The notes beneath the pieces are model-generated. The model saw only the letters and a list, made by a program, of their open reading frames with translations. It did not search any database and was not told the DNA's origin. A stretch of DNA of 50,455 nt from JAAYDH01 sp035353055 (GTDB lineage: Bacteria > Bacillota_I > Bacilli_A > RFN20 > CAG-826). How positions within the stretch are numbered: position 1 is the stretch's first letter; the number at the start of each line of letters is the position of its first letter. The position numbers were made by a program, and so were the translations under genes. Below are positions 24,499 to 33,209 of the stretch, piece by piece. Where the stretch lies: positions 1 through 50,455 of the forward strand of contig DAOPYW010000007.1 in assembly GCA_035353055.1 (NCBI GenBank), read 5' to 3'.

Positions 24499-24519
24499 AT
24501 AATCTTTGATTAAATTTTA

Positions 24520-26442
24520 TTAGTCAAATAATTCTGGGAAGTTGGTTTTGAAATAATCGTAGACCACATCATCGTGATAGCTGATGCCCATTTCCTCGAG
24601 CCAATGTTTCTTGGCTAAGGTTTTGTAGGAATCGTTTGAGGCTAAGATTTTGGCAACTTCGTTGACATAGTCAGCCATGACTTTGCGGTCATTGCGAAGC
24701 TTGGCGTAGTTCCAAGCATCGGCGCTCTTGTTGAATTTAGATGAAGAGACGGCTTCGACGATTTCCACGAGGTAGTAGACCTTGCTATCGGAGTTGTAGA
24801 AGATGATGTCATCTTTGCTGGAGACGCTCTCAGAAGTAGCACTCTTGAGGAAATAACTGCCATTGACGCGAGCCACGTATTTGTTGAAGTCGCGAGCAGT
24901 GTCGATCTTCCACACGCCACCTTCTAGATAGAAGCGGTCATATTGATCGTAATCAACAGTCACGCCGACTTCTGGCTTGATGCTATCAAGCGCGCTGGCG
25001 ACGCCGATGTTGAAAAGGCGATCGCGGAAAGTGGTGAAGTCAGTCAATCCACCATTTTTGATGAACCAACCTTTAGTGACATAGCTATTGCTAGCTAAGG
25101 ATCTGGTCTTTAATTCGAGGCCGACTTCTTTGGTGTATGCGCCATTGCCGGTGAAATCCTTTTCGATGGTGGTATCAGTGGTGAGAGGATTGGCTTTAAT
25201 CTTGGAGTATTCTTCCATTAAATCGCCAAAGTCAGTTCCGACATAGTAGTCGACTTCTGGCCCAGTCATCACGGCATCAAAGGCATTGGAGTTTTCGAGA
25301 TAGCTTTCAGCTAAAGGAGATAAGTCAGCATTGAGAATGCCCTTGTAGGCATCGGACAAGGCGATGAGCTCATCTTCGCTGATGCGGTTATCGCTCACTG
25401 GGTTTCCGGCAGCATCGGTAATGCTAGTGGCTGGTAAGCCAGCAGTGGTTGGAGCAGCGTAGACGACATTATTGACGAAGTAATTCATCAAGTATTGGGC
25501 GCTCTTATCGCTATCGGATTTAGTAGCAAGAGAGATGATATTGACCTTTCTTGCGTAGCTGCGTCCGAGGGTGTTGTATGTTTCGTCAAGCAGGTATTGC
25601 TCGGTTAAGAGCTCGCGGTAGATGTCTTTGACATAGGCATCTTCGACATATGAAACTGTGTTGTTGGCTTCATCATCTGCTAAGGCGAAGTTTTGTTGAT
25701 AATTTTCGCGGTGTAAGTACTCCACGAAGACATCTTCATAGTCATACTTGGCATCAAAAACACGAGGAGTGAAGTAGCCGGTAGTGGCGGCGCTATCAGT
25801 AGGATTCAAAACATTGTAATCAGCGACTTTTTCAAGGCTTGATCTTAAAGAAACAAGATATGTTCTTTCAGAAAATTTAGAGCGATAGGAGAAAGCACCG
25901 TTCTTAATTTCATTGTACATTTTTTCTTTAATGCGATTCTCAATGGTATTCCATTTGGCAATTAATGTTTCGAGTTCTGAAGCGCTAGCGACATCGCCAG
26001 CACCTGTGACCACATTGCCATTATCGTCGACGCGCTCATTGTTCGCATTCACAGTCCAGTAGGCGTGATGCACTTTAATGAAGGCGTTAGCGACGCTCTT
26101 GTCGGCGCTCTTTGCAGAAGCGACTGCTTGCTTCAAAGTAGTTCCGGTAGAGAGGGCAGAGGCGGAGTCAGAAGGACCAACTAATTTGTTGTATCTTCCC
26201 AACATAGAAACAGAGTATTGATAGAGGACTTCATTCAAGACATCAGAAGCGAGTGATCCTTCGCGAAGAGCGTCGTAGACGATGCTCATCAGGTTGCTTT
26301 CCATATCGCTTGTCACTCCCGCGGTAATGATTTCGCGGTCGTAGTCAGATGGCTTTGCCACGACTTCGTTACAAGCTGTCAAGCCAAGGACGCTCAATAG
26401 AGCAACGGCTAAATAGCGAGAAGCTTTTTTATTTGCTGCCAT
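24520..26442 (-). CDS. Large lipoprotein, probable PrsA-related partner without a clear rotamase motif
   Basis: A 640-residue predicted lipoprotein: signal peptide with lipobox LTAC, lipidated Cys24. The mature protein is acidic and Ser/Tyr/Asn rich. I see no full parvulin signature, but the C-terminal YYLVEIVEAVSSSKF resembles the last strand of a rotamase domain, and the size and layout match the upstream neighbour, suggesting an old duplication. It overlaps that neighbour by 14 bases and has its own AAAGGAGG site. A chaperone role for exported proteins is inferred from the pairing; another possibility is a SurA-like binding protein that has lost activity. A terminator follows. Confidence 0.72.
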   Translation of the reverse strand: MAANKKASRYLAVALLSVLGLTACNEVVAKPSDYDREIITAGVTSDMESNLMSIVYDALREGSLASDVLNEVLYQYSVSMLGRYNKLVGPSDSASALSTGTTLKQAVASAKSADKSVANAFIKVHHAYWTVNANNERVDDNGNVVTGAGDVASASELETLIAKWNTIENRIKEKMYNEIKNGAFSYRSKFSERTYLVSLRSSLEKVADYNVLNPTDSAATTGYFTPRVFDAKYDYEDVFVEYLHRENYQQNFALADDEANNTVSYVEDAYVKDIYRELLTEQYLLDETYNTLGRSYARKVNIISLATKSDSDKSAQYLMNYFVNNVVYAAPTTAGLPATSITDAAGNPVSDNRISEDELIALSDAYKGILNADLSPLAESYLENSNAFDAVMTGPEVDYYVGTDFGDLMEEYSKIKANPLTTDTTIEKDFTGNGAYTKEVGLELKTRSLASNSYVTKGWFIKNGGLTDFTTFRDRLFNIGVASALDSIKPEVGVTVDYDQYDRFYLEGGVWKIDTARDFNKYVARVNGSYFLKSATSESVSSKDDIIFYNSDSKVYYLVEIVEAVSSSKFNKSADAWNYAKLRNDRKVMADYVNEVAKILASNDSYKTLAKKHWLEEMGISYHDDVVYDYFKTNFPELFD

Positions 26443-28339
26443 AGTAGCACACGCCTCCTTTATCGTAGTAATTGCTTAGTGTTCCATCAGTAAATGCGAT
26501 AATGCATCCCTCTGGAACCATGCGATCTTGATTGCTTCTGGCTTCAGATTGAGCCTCGAGCATTTCGAGATAGCTTTCCCAAGCGCGGTTGAGACCGAGC
26601 TTTTGATTTTCGTTGTTATTCTCTCTTTGCTTTTCGAGATAGTCGATGATTTTGACATCAAGGCCATCGCTGAATTCGAGATTAGTTTTATTGACTTCGT
26701 AGAGATATTCGTAAAGCCGATAATCGTAGGTTGAGTCAAATCCTTTGATCGCTTCTTTAACTTCGGTAGCGCGGGTATTGTATCCGGCCTTGTCGGTATT
26801 AAGGAAGTTCACATAAGTGGACTTTGGAGTCTCATCGGGGTTAGTTGGATAATCTTGATCGCTTGGAACCGCGGTGGTGTAGTAGTCTTCTAAAGAAACG
26901 TAATCGACGTTGCTTGTTGATTCAGCGTATTCATAGATGGATTTTTGAATGACCATAAAATGAATGCCGTATTGACTGCGGACACCGACGATGACGCGAC
27001 CTTCTTCATCAGTTAGGACTCCGAGGTTGGGATCGCTTGTCGCTAGAGAAGAATTCTCTAAGGAGACAATTTCGCTCACCTTGCGGAAACCGGTTTGCTT
27101 AGCGGCTGGATTAGCAATTAATAATGAATTATCAACTGGGCCAACTGCATCGGGATCATCAGCGCGATCGGGAGTGACGCTGTATGCTCTCGTATTGTTA
27201 GTAATGAGGAAGACATTGTGGCGATTGAGATATTTATTCCATAAAACGTTTCGAGGATAGATCATGGAATCGCCATCGTATAGAACTTGTCCATCGATGT
27301 TTTCCATATCCTTATATTCATTGAGAGCGGTGAAGACCTCATAAGGGACTCTCGCTAATGAACCGGTGATATTGGAATAAGCGTCGCTGACGCTGGAGGT
27401 AGCATTGGTTGATAAGCTGGTGAAACTACCAGTGATGCCAAGACCCTCGCTAATCGCTTCGTTTTGACTAGCAGCCAACTTCGTTGCGATTGCATCGTAA
27501 GCATAGACTCCTAGTTGGAATTCGTCGACCATGGTAAGACTTCCATCACTAGATGCTTTGTTGGTAACAATGCCAACGTCACCATAGGATTTAGAACTGG
27601 AATCAGAGCTGTTGGATGCTGCGATAGCACCAAAGGTGAGTGATCCATCTCTTAATTTGGAGACGACGTTATACAATTTAGCGGCTTGCTCGGAAGTGAC
27701 TTCATCGCGATTGTAGCTCGCATTGGTCGCATCGACGCTCACTAAAATGTGGCGAAGATGATATGGCAATCTCGAAGAGATCTTTCCATTGTATTCAGCT
27801 TGTGGCTGAACGGCACCGCCGGCAGCAGTGACGCCAAGATACTCTTGTTTGAGCGTATCAAGATTCTCCTCATAATACCAATCTTCGATTTGTTCTTTTT
27901 CTTTTTGATAGATGAATAATTGGTACAATTCATCAGTATCCTCAACACCATTACTATCGAGGATAGCTTTCCATTCCTTACTATAGGAAGTGCCTTTAGA
28001 ATCAGCGCTTTCTTTAGCGGCTTCTTTTTGGTCTAAAACGTCATCCCAAGCTTCTTTTTCAATCGTTCCCAATTTCTTTTCGGTATCAACTGAATTCTTT
28101 ATGAAAGCATCTCTGATTAAAACTTCGAGAATTTGTTCATAAAACTTGGAGATTCCATCGACAGCATTGCGGTATTCGTTATACATTTCGTCAGTGACAA
28201 TTGTATATGAGGATTCACCATCGTAACCTTTGAAGCTAACGACGGAACCATCTTTTGATGTAACACTACTACATGCCGACATTGCCATAACGCCGATTAA
28301 ACCAGTAACTAAACCTAGGGATAGTTTACTTTTCTTCAT
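26429..28339 (-). CDS. PrsA-like foldase lipoprotein with a split parvulin domain
   Basis: A 636-residue lipoprotein (lipobox MSAC, Cys23). Residues 45-165 form a helical SurA/PrsA-type N-terminal part. The parvulin rotamase begins at YHLRHILVSVD (193-203), continues through GDVGIV (253-258) and EFQLGVYAYDAI (273-284). The usual closing strand, here VRSQYGIHFMVIQK (453-466), comes only after about 170 further residues, where the family normally has about 20. A long C-terminal tail follows. PrsA-type proteins help secreted proteins fold outside the membrane; Bacillus PrsA is under half this size. First gene of a two-gene operon with a good promoter. Whether the domain still isomerises prolines is unknown. 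Confidence 0.82.
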   Translation of the reverse strand: MKKSKLSLGLVTGLIGVMAMSACSSVTSKDGSVVSFKGYDGESSYTIVTDEMYNEYRNAVDGISKFYEQILEVLIRDAFIKNSVDTEKKLGTIEKEAWDDVLDQKEAAKESADSKGTSYSKEWKAILDSNGVEDTDELYQLFIYQKEKEQIEDWYYEENLDTLKQEYLGVTAAGGAVQPQAEYNGKISSRLPYHLRHILVSVDATNASYNRDEVTSEQAAKLYNVVSKLRDGSLTFGAIAASNSSDSSSKSYGDVGIVTNKASSDGSLTMVDEFQLGVYAYDAIATKLAASQNEAISEGLGITGSFTSLSTNATSSVSDAYSNITGSLARVPYEVFTALNEYKDMENIDGQVLYDGDSMIYPRNVLWNKYLNRHNVFLITNNTRAYSVTPDRADDPDAVGPVDNSLLIANPAAKQTGFRKVSEIVSLENSSLATSDPNLGVLTDEEGRVIVGVRSQYGIHFMVIQKSIYEYAESTSNVDYVSLEDYYTTAVPSDQDYPTNPDETPKSTYVNFLNTDKAGYNTRATEVKEAIKGFDSTYDYRLYEYLYEVNKTNLEFSDGLDVKIIDYLEKQRENNNENQKLGLNRAWESYLEMLEAQSEARSNQDRMVPEGCIIAFTDGTLSNYYDKGGVCYYGSK

Positions 28340-28372
28340 GTTTTTTCTCCTTTTCTGAAATATAGCGTTAAT

Positions 28373-28401
28373 ATTCTAAATATTATTGGGCTTTTATGCA
28401 A
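28373..28401 (-). promoter_or_regulatory. Promoter of the PrsA-like lipoprotein operon
   Basis: On the minus strand TTGCAT (28396-28401), 17 bases, TAGAAT (28373-28378), followed by an AAAGGAG ribosome site before the ATG. Confidence 0.7.
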
Positions 28402-28488
28402 TAGATTTTTGCCAACTTCATTATATATGCGCTATGCGCTTGCGAGAAAATTCCTCCGCTAAAGACTAAAAAATTATTATCGTATTGT

Positions 28489-28517
28489 TTGATTACCATC
28501 TTTAAGATGATTAAAAT
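28489..28517 (+). promoter_or_regulatory. Promoter of the suf operon
   Basis: TTGATT (28489-28494), 17 bases, TAAAAT (28512-28517). No iron- or cluster-responsive operator is recognisable. Confidence 0.65.
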
Positions 28518-28540
28518 AGGTAGGATTCGAGGTAAAGACA

Positions 28541-29359
28541 ATGGCGACATTAATCATTAAAGATCTTCACGCTGAAGTAGACGGAAAAGAAATATTAAAA
28601 GGCATTGATTTAACCATCAGCCAAGGAGAAACTGTAGCGTTTCTTGGACCAAATGGTCACGGCAAATCAACTTTATTAAACATCATTATCGGCCATCCCC
28701 GTTACCATGTGACAAAGGGCTCGATTTTTCTTGATGACCGAAACGTTTTAGCGATGACAGTCGATGAAAGATCAAAAGCTGGCTTGTTTTTTGGAATGCA
28801 GAATCCAGTCGAAATTCCCGGCGTAATTAACTCGGATTTTTTAAGAGCGTCAGTAAACGCCCATAGCAGCAAGCCAATATCAACCTACAATTTTTACAAA
28901 AAATTAGATACATCTACTAAGGAGCTCAAAATGCCCTTTGATTTAGCTACTCGATCATTGAATGAAGGCTTCTCTGGTGGAGAAAAGAAACGAAATGAAA
29001 TTCTTCAACTTCTTTTACTCGAACCGAAGATCGCTTTATTGGACGAGATTGATTCTGGCCTTGACGTCGATGCTATGCAAACAGTAGCGGATGTCATCAG
29101 AAAAGAGCAAGAGAAAGGCGTCGGTTTCTTAATCATCTCTCACTATGCTCGTTTGTTCGAACTCATTAAACCTACAAGAGCGATTGTAATGATCAATGGT
29201 CGCATCGTTATTGATGGCGATCCATCTTATATCAAAAAGATCGATCAAACCGGATATGAGTTCATAAAAACTGAATTGGGAATCGAGATTGACAAAGACG
29301 AACTCGATATGAATAAAGTGTCGATCGGCGAATGTGGAATAAAGGAAATCATCCGATAA
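28541..29359 (+). CDS. sufC: Fe-S cluster assembly ATPase SufC
   Basis: A 272-residue ABC-type ATPase of the SUF system. It has Walker A GPNGHGKST (36-44), signature FSGGEKKR (about 146-153), Walker B IALLDEIDSGLD (about 165-176) and the H-loop ISHYARL. SufC binds SufB and SufD and powers cluster assembly on the SufBCD scaffold. The last 20 residues or so extend beyond the usual end. It opens a sufC-D-S-U-B order identical to Bacillus; sufD starts directly after the stop. Confidence 0.97.
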   Translation: MATLIIKDLHAEVDGKEILKGIDLTISQGETVAFLGPNGHGKSTLLNIIIGHPRYHVTKGSIFLDDRNVLAMTVDERSKAGLFFGMQNPVEIPGVINSDFLRASVNAHSSKPISTYNFYKKLDTSTKELKMPFDLATRSLNEGFSGGEKKRNEILQLLLLEPKIALLDEIDSGLDVDAMQTVADVIRKEQEKGVGFLIISHYARLFELIKPTRAIVMINGRIVIDGDPSYIKKIDQTGYEFIKTELGIEIDKDELDMNKVSIGECGIKEIIR

Positions 29360-30151
29360 ATGAAAAGAAACGATCTTCATGATGAATCATCGTTAGGTGT
29401 TTGCTCCTCTCACACTCTTTCGCTAAAAGAAAATGAGCAGGTTCAATTAACGATTAAACCAAGCGAACAAAACTATGTTTTTGTCAGCGATTTTTTTGCT
29501 GGCTCGGTTTTAAACATCACTGTCGAAGAAAATGCAAAATTGCAGCTCTCTTTGCTCGTAAAGAATAACTTTGATGGGGCTCAGATTAATGTTGATTTGG
29601 GAAAAAATGCTCATATCTCAACCTTTTTTGCTGATTTCTCAAAAGAAAAAGAAAAAATCAAAGTCTCAATTAATCTAAATGGTGAAAAATCTTCTGCTAG
29701 TTGGCATCTAGCTTCCTTGGCAGCCCATAAAGATAATAAAGAATTCGAAATAAACATCTTACATCACGCTCATGAAACAACCGCCATCAGCAATAATTTT
29801 GGCGTCAGCAAAGACCAGTCGAAGTTAGTCTTTTCTGGCTGTTCAGCCATTCTAAAAGAATCTCACGGCAGCAAAACGAGACAGAATTCTAAAATCATGG
29901 TTTTTGATCCGGAGTGCGACGCTGTCGCTCGACCCATTTTAAAAATCGATGAAAAAGATATTGAGGCCGGACACGGAGCAGTCGTGGGAAGAATTCCCGA
30001 AGATCACTTATTTTATTTAACCTCTCGCGGACTTGATGAATCTCAAGCCAAGCGATTGATTACTTTCGGCTATTTAAAGCCAATTGTTCGCGGTTTCCAA
30101 GATGAATCGATCCGCGATGAAATACTCTCGCTGATTGAAAGGAGGATGTGA
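29360..30151 (+). CDS. sufD: Fe-S cluster assembly protein SufD (short form)
   Basis: A 263-residue SufB/SufD-family scaffold protein, clearly shorter than the 420-440 residue Bacillus SufD. The beta-helix core and the characteristic C-terminal part are kept: CDAVARPILKI, then EAGHGAVVGRIPEDHLFYL (about 207-225) and SRGLDESQAKRLI. The N-terminal helical region is almost absent. SufD partners SufB and SufC in the scaffold. Its ATG touches the sufC stop, and the start after AGGAAATC is weakly supplied with a ribosome site, pointing to coupling. Confidence 0.92.
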   Translation: MKRNDLHDESSLGVCSSHTLSLKENEQVQLTIKPSEQNYVFVSDFFAGSVLNITVEENAKLQLSLLVKNNFDGAQINVDLGKNAHISTFFADFSKEKEKIKVSINLNGEKSSASWHLASLAAHKDNKEFEINILHHAHETTAISNNFGVSKDQSKLVFSGCSAILKESHGSKTRQNSKIMVFDPECDAVARPILKIDEKDIEAGHGAVVGRIPEDHLFYLTSRGLDESQAKRLITFGYLKPIVRGFQDESIRDEILSLIERRM

Positions 30152-30153
30152 TC

Positions 30154-31392
30154 ATGAGCTATGATGTTGATAAAATACGCCAGCAATTTCCCATGCTTAA
30201 CAGCGGCAAAAAAATGCAGGGTCATCCCCTCGTTTATCTCGACAACTGCTCGACCACTTTTAAGCCAAAATGCGTCATTGATGCAATAAGCAGTTACTAC
30301 ACTGACTCGACCGCTAATTCTCATCGCGGCGATTACGATCTCCTCTATCAAATGGATGTTGAAGTTTTAAATACTCGAAAAGCAGTAGCGAGATTTGTAA
30401 ATTGCGATGTCAACGAAGTAATTTTTACTTCTGGAACGACAATGTCGCTTAACCAGATTGCCTTTGGATATGGCTTAAAAAAACTTCGCAAAGGTGATGA
30501 AATCATACTGAGCGAAGAAGAGCACGCTTCTAACGTGTTGCCTTGGTTTAATGTTGCTAAAAGCACTGGGGCAGTAATTAAATATGTTCCTCTCACTAAA
30601 GAAGGCGATATTACCGAAGATAATCTTCGCAAAGTAATCAGCAGAAAAACAAAAGTTGTCTCACTCGTCCATGTAGGAAATGTGCTAGGGAATATTAACG
30701 ACGTGAAAATGATGGCCAGAGTGGCTCATGAATTCGGCGCGATTATCGCGATTGATGGAGCTCAATCTGTCCCTCATTTAAAGACTGATTTTAAAGCATG
30801 GGATATTGATTTTCTTTCTTTCTCCGCTCACAAAATGTGCGGCCCAACTGGCATTGGTTGCCTCATTGGTAAAGCTTCATTATTAAAAGAAATGGAACCT
30901 TTAATTTCTGGCGGAGGAAACAACGTAGATTTCCACATGGATGGAACAGTAGAGTATCTTGATCCCCCAGCTAAATTTGAAGCAGGTACCCTGAATTTAT
31001 CAGGAATTCTCGGCTTCAAAAAAGCCATCGAATTCATTGAATCAATCGGCGTTGAAAACATTCATCAGCACGACCGAGAGCTGATTGAATACGCTTTGGA
31101 AAAACTAGATAAATGCGACGATATTATTATTTATAATAAATATGCCAAGAATGGCATTTTAACCTTTAATCGTAAAGGAGTTTTTGCCCAAGATGAGGCG
31201 ACCTTGTTAAATTCCAAAGGAATCGCAGTTCGCTCTGGCCAACATTGCGCAAAAATTCTCGATCAATACTTAAACTGCAAAGCGACAGTGCGGATGTCGA
31301 CATATCTATACACCAATAAAAATGACATCGACGTTTTTGTCGACGCTTTGATTGAAGGAGGCGACATATTAGATGCCTATTTCACTAACTAA
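30154..31392 (+). CDS. sufS: Cysteine desulfurase SufS
   Basis: A 412-residue PLP enzyme that takes sulfur from cysteine. The PLP lysine lies in FSAHKMCGPTGIG (about 226-238), the substrate segment in TSGTTMSLNQIA (about 91-102), and the catalytic Cys in RSGQHCAKI near 367, with the short loop typical of group II (SufS) enzymes. SufU, coded next with a 20-base overlap, would accept the persulfide sulfur. I chose the ATG at 30154, which has AGGAGG 8 bases upstream, over a GTG two codons earlier. Confidence 0.96.
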   Translation: MSYDVDKIRQQFPMLNSGKKMQGHPLVYLDNCSTTFKPKCVIDAISSYYTDSTANSHRGDYDLLYQMDVEVLNTRKAVARFVNCDVNEVIFTSGTTMSLNQIAFGYGLKKLRKGDEIILSEEEHASNVLPWFNVAKSTGAVIKYVPLTKEGDITEDNLRKVISRKTKVVSLVHVGNVLGNINDVKMMARVAHEFGAIIAIDGAQSVPHLKTDFKAWDIDFLSFSAHKMCGPTGIGCLIGKASLLKEMEPLISGGGNNVDFHMDGTVEYLDPPAKFEAGTLNLSGILGFKKAIEFIESIGVENIHQHDRELIEYALEKLDKCDDIIIYNKYAKNGILTFNRKGVFAQDEATLLNSKGIAVRSGQHCAKILDQYLNCKATVRMSTYLYTNKNDIDVFVDALIEGGDILDAYFTN

Positions 31393-31807
31393 CGACATGA
31401 TGCGTCAAATTATCATGGATCACTACGCGAATCCTCTTAACAAGCATCAACCAGCTAACCCATCTTTTACTAAAGTCCACATGCATTCCGATAACTGCAT
31501 TGATGATTTAGATATATTTTTGCATGTCGAAAATGGCGTGGTTACCGATGCTTGTTTCGACGGTGTTGCCTGCACAATTTCCACAGCTTCTACGGATATC
31601 ATGTGCGATCTGCTAAAAGGAAAAGAAATCAAAGAAGCAGAATATATTATCGACCAATTCCATCACATGATTCACGAAGAGCCATTCGACAATTCGATCC
31701 TTGAAGAAGCCTTGGTTTTTATCAATACCTCTAAGCAAGCCGCGCGAGTGAGATGCGCCACAATTGGATGGATGGCTGCTGACGAGATTTTAAAGGGCAA
31801 AAAATAA
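31373..31807 (+). CDS. sufU: SufU zinc-dependent sulfurtransferase
   Basis: A 144-residue IscU-fold protein of the SufU type. Zinc ligands known from Bacillus SufU can be placed at Cys42, Asp44 (DNCIDD), Cys67 (GVACTIS) and Cys near 128 (RVRCATIGW). SufU moves sulfur from SufS to the SufBCD scaffold. The usual NPxCGD around the first cysteine is replaced here by SDNCID, an unusual but ligand-preserving change. GGAGG lies upstream in sufS. Confidence 0.94.
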   Translation: MPISLTNDMMRQIIMDHYANPLNKHQPANPSFTKVHMHSDNCIDDLDIFLHVENGVVTDACFDGVACTISTASTDIMCDLLKGKEIKEAEYIIDQFHHMIHEEPFDNSILEEALVFINTSKQAARVRCATIGWMAADEILKGKK

Positions 31808-31808
31808 T

Positions 31809-33209
31809 ATGGCGAAGAAAGATATTAAATTTCAAGCTGAATATAAGTACGATTTCAAAGATGAAGACGTATCGATTTTAAAGACAAAAGTCGGCCTAAC
31901 CGAAGACACTATTCGACAGATTTCTTCATTAAAAGGAGAACCGGAATGGATGCTTGAATTCCGCTTAAAGGCTTTGAAGTCTTTTAACGCGATGCCTTTG
32001 CCTCGCTTTGGATTGGATTTAAAATTCTTAGATTTTTCTTCTTATACATACTTCACTCGCATTTCCGAAAAAGATTCTCAAAATTGGAACGAAGTTCCCA
32101 CGACGATTAAAAATACTTTTGATAAGCTGGGTATTCCCGAAGCTGAACAAAAATTCCTCGCTGGAGTCTCGACTCAGTATGAATCGGAAGTTGTCTACCA
32201 TAACATGCTAAAAGAGATTAGCGATAAAGGTGTGATTTTCTTATCCACGGATATGGGCTTGAAACTATATCCTGATTTATTCAGGAAATACTTTGCCACC
32301 GTTGTTCCCGTTACTGATAATAAATTTTCGGCTCTGAATAGTGCCGTGTGGTCAGGTGGATCGTTTATCTATGTTCCAAAAGGAGTGCATCTAGATAAAC
32401 CTCTCCAATCATATTTTCGCATCAACAACGAGAAAACTGGACAGTTTGAAAGAACGTTAATTATCGTCGATGAAGGAGCGGAGATCAGCTATGTCGAAGG
32501 ATGTACAGCCCCGACTTATTCCAAAGAATCTCTGCACGCTGCCGTCGTTGAAATCGTTGTTTTAAAAGGCGCTAAATGCCGATATACTACCGTGCAAAAT
32601 TGGTCCACAAACATCATAAACTTAGTCACTCAAAGAGCGATTGTTTATGAAGATGCACAAATGGAGTGGATTGATGGAAACATCGGCTCTCAGATGAACA
32701 TGAAATATCCCGCTTGTGTTTTAGCTGGTGAAAGAGCGAAAGGGACAGTGATTTCGATAGCTGTCTCTGGAAAAAATCAGCAGCAAGATGCAGGAGCGAG
32801 AATGATACATCTTGCCCCGAATACCACTTCGACAATTATCTCAAAATCAATTGTCAAAAATGGCGGGTTGACGAACTATCGCGGCACGGTTCGGCACGAA
32901 AAAAATGCTCACAATTCACGCAGCCACGTTGAATGTGACACCTTGATGTTGGATAAGCTATCGCTCAGCGATACTATTCCCACTAATGAGGTGAAGAATA
33001 GTACATCCTATATTGAACACGAGGCTACAGTGAGCAAAATTAGCGAAGACCAATTGTTCTACTTAATGTCGCGAGGAATTACGGAAAAAGAAGCCGTTCA
33101 AATGATCGTGATGGGTTTCATTGAACCATTCTCCCGCGAATTGCCAATGGAATATGCGGTCGAACTCAATCAACTAATTAAATTAGATATGGAAGGCAGT
33201 GTTGGATAA
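31809..33209 (+). CDS. sufB: Fe-S cluster assembly scaffold protein SufB
   Basis: A 466-residue scaffold protein of normal length. Conserved stretches include GVSTQYESEVVYHN near 118, SGGSFIYVPKGVHLDKPLQ (about 182-200), EGCTAPTYSKESLHAAVVEI (about 230-249) with the conserved Cys, and ISEDQLFYLMSRGI near the C-terminus. Nascent clusters form on SufB with SufC and SufD. Its stop codon overlaps the mnmG start by one base, so the suf and tRNA-modification genes are joined in one operon. Confidence 0.97.
   Translation: MAKKDIKFQAEYKYDFKDEDVSILKTKVGLTEDTIRQISSLKGEPEWMLEFRLKALKSFNAMPLPRFGLDLKFLDFSSYTYFTRISEKDSQNWNEVPTTIKNTFDKLGIPEAEQKFLAGVSTQYESEVVYHNMLKEISDKGVIFLSTDMGLKLYPDLFRKYFATVVPVTDNKFSALNSAVWSGGSFIYVPKGVHLDKPLQSYFRINNEKTGQFERTLIIVDEGAEISYVEGCTAPTYSKESLHAAVVEIVVLKGAKCRYTTVQNWSTNIINLVTQRAIVYEDAQMEWIDGNIGSQMNMKYPACVLAGERAKGTVISIAVSGKNQQQDAGARMIHLAPNTTSTIISKSIVKNGGLTNYRGTVRHEKNAHNSRSHVECDTLMLDKLSLSDTIPTNEVKNSTSYIEHEATVSKISEDQLFYLMSRGITEKEAVQMIVMGFIEPFSRELPMEYAVELNQLIKLDMEGSVG

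Noticed and set aside
26991..27260. Plus-strand open frame opposite the parvulin lipoprotein
   Set aside because: No ribosome site, no recognisable motif, and it mirrors the codon pattern of the real minus-strand gene, like most other long antisense frames in the window.
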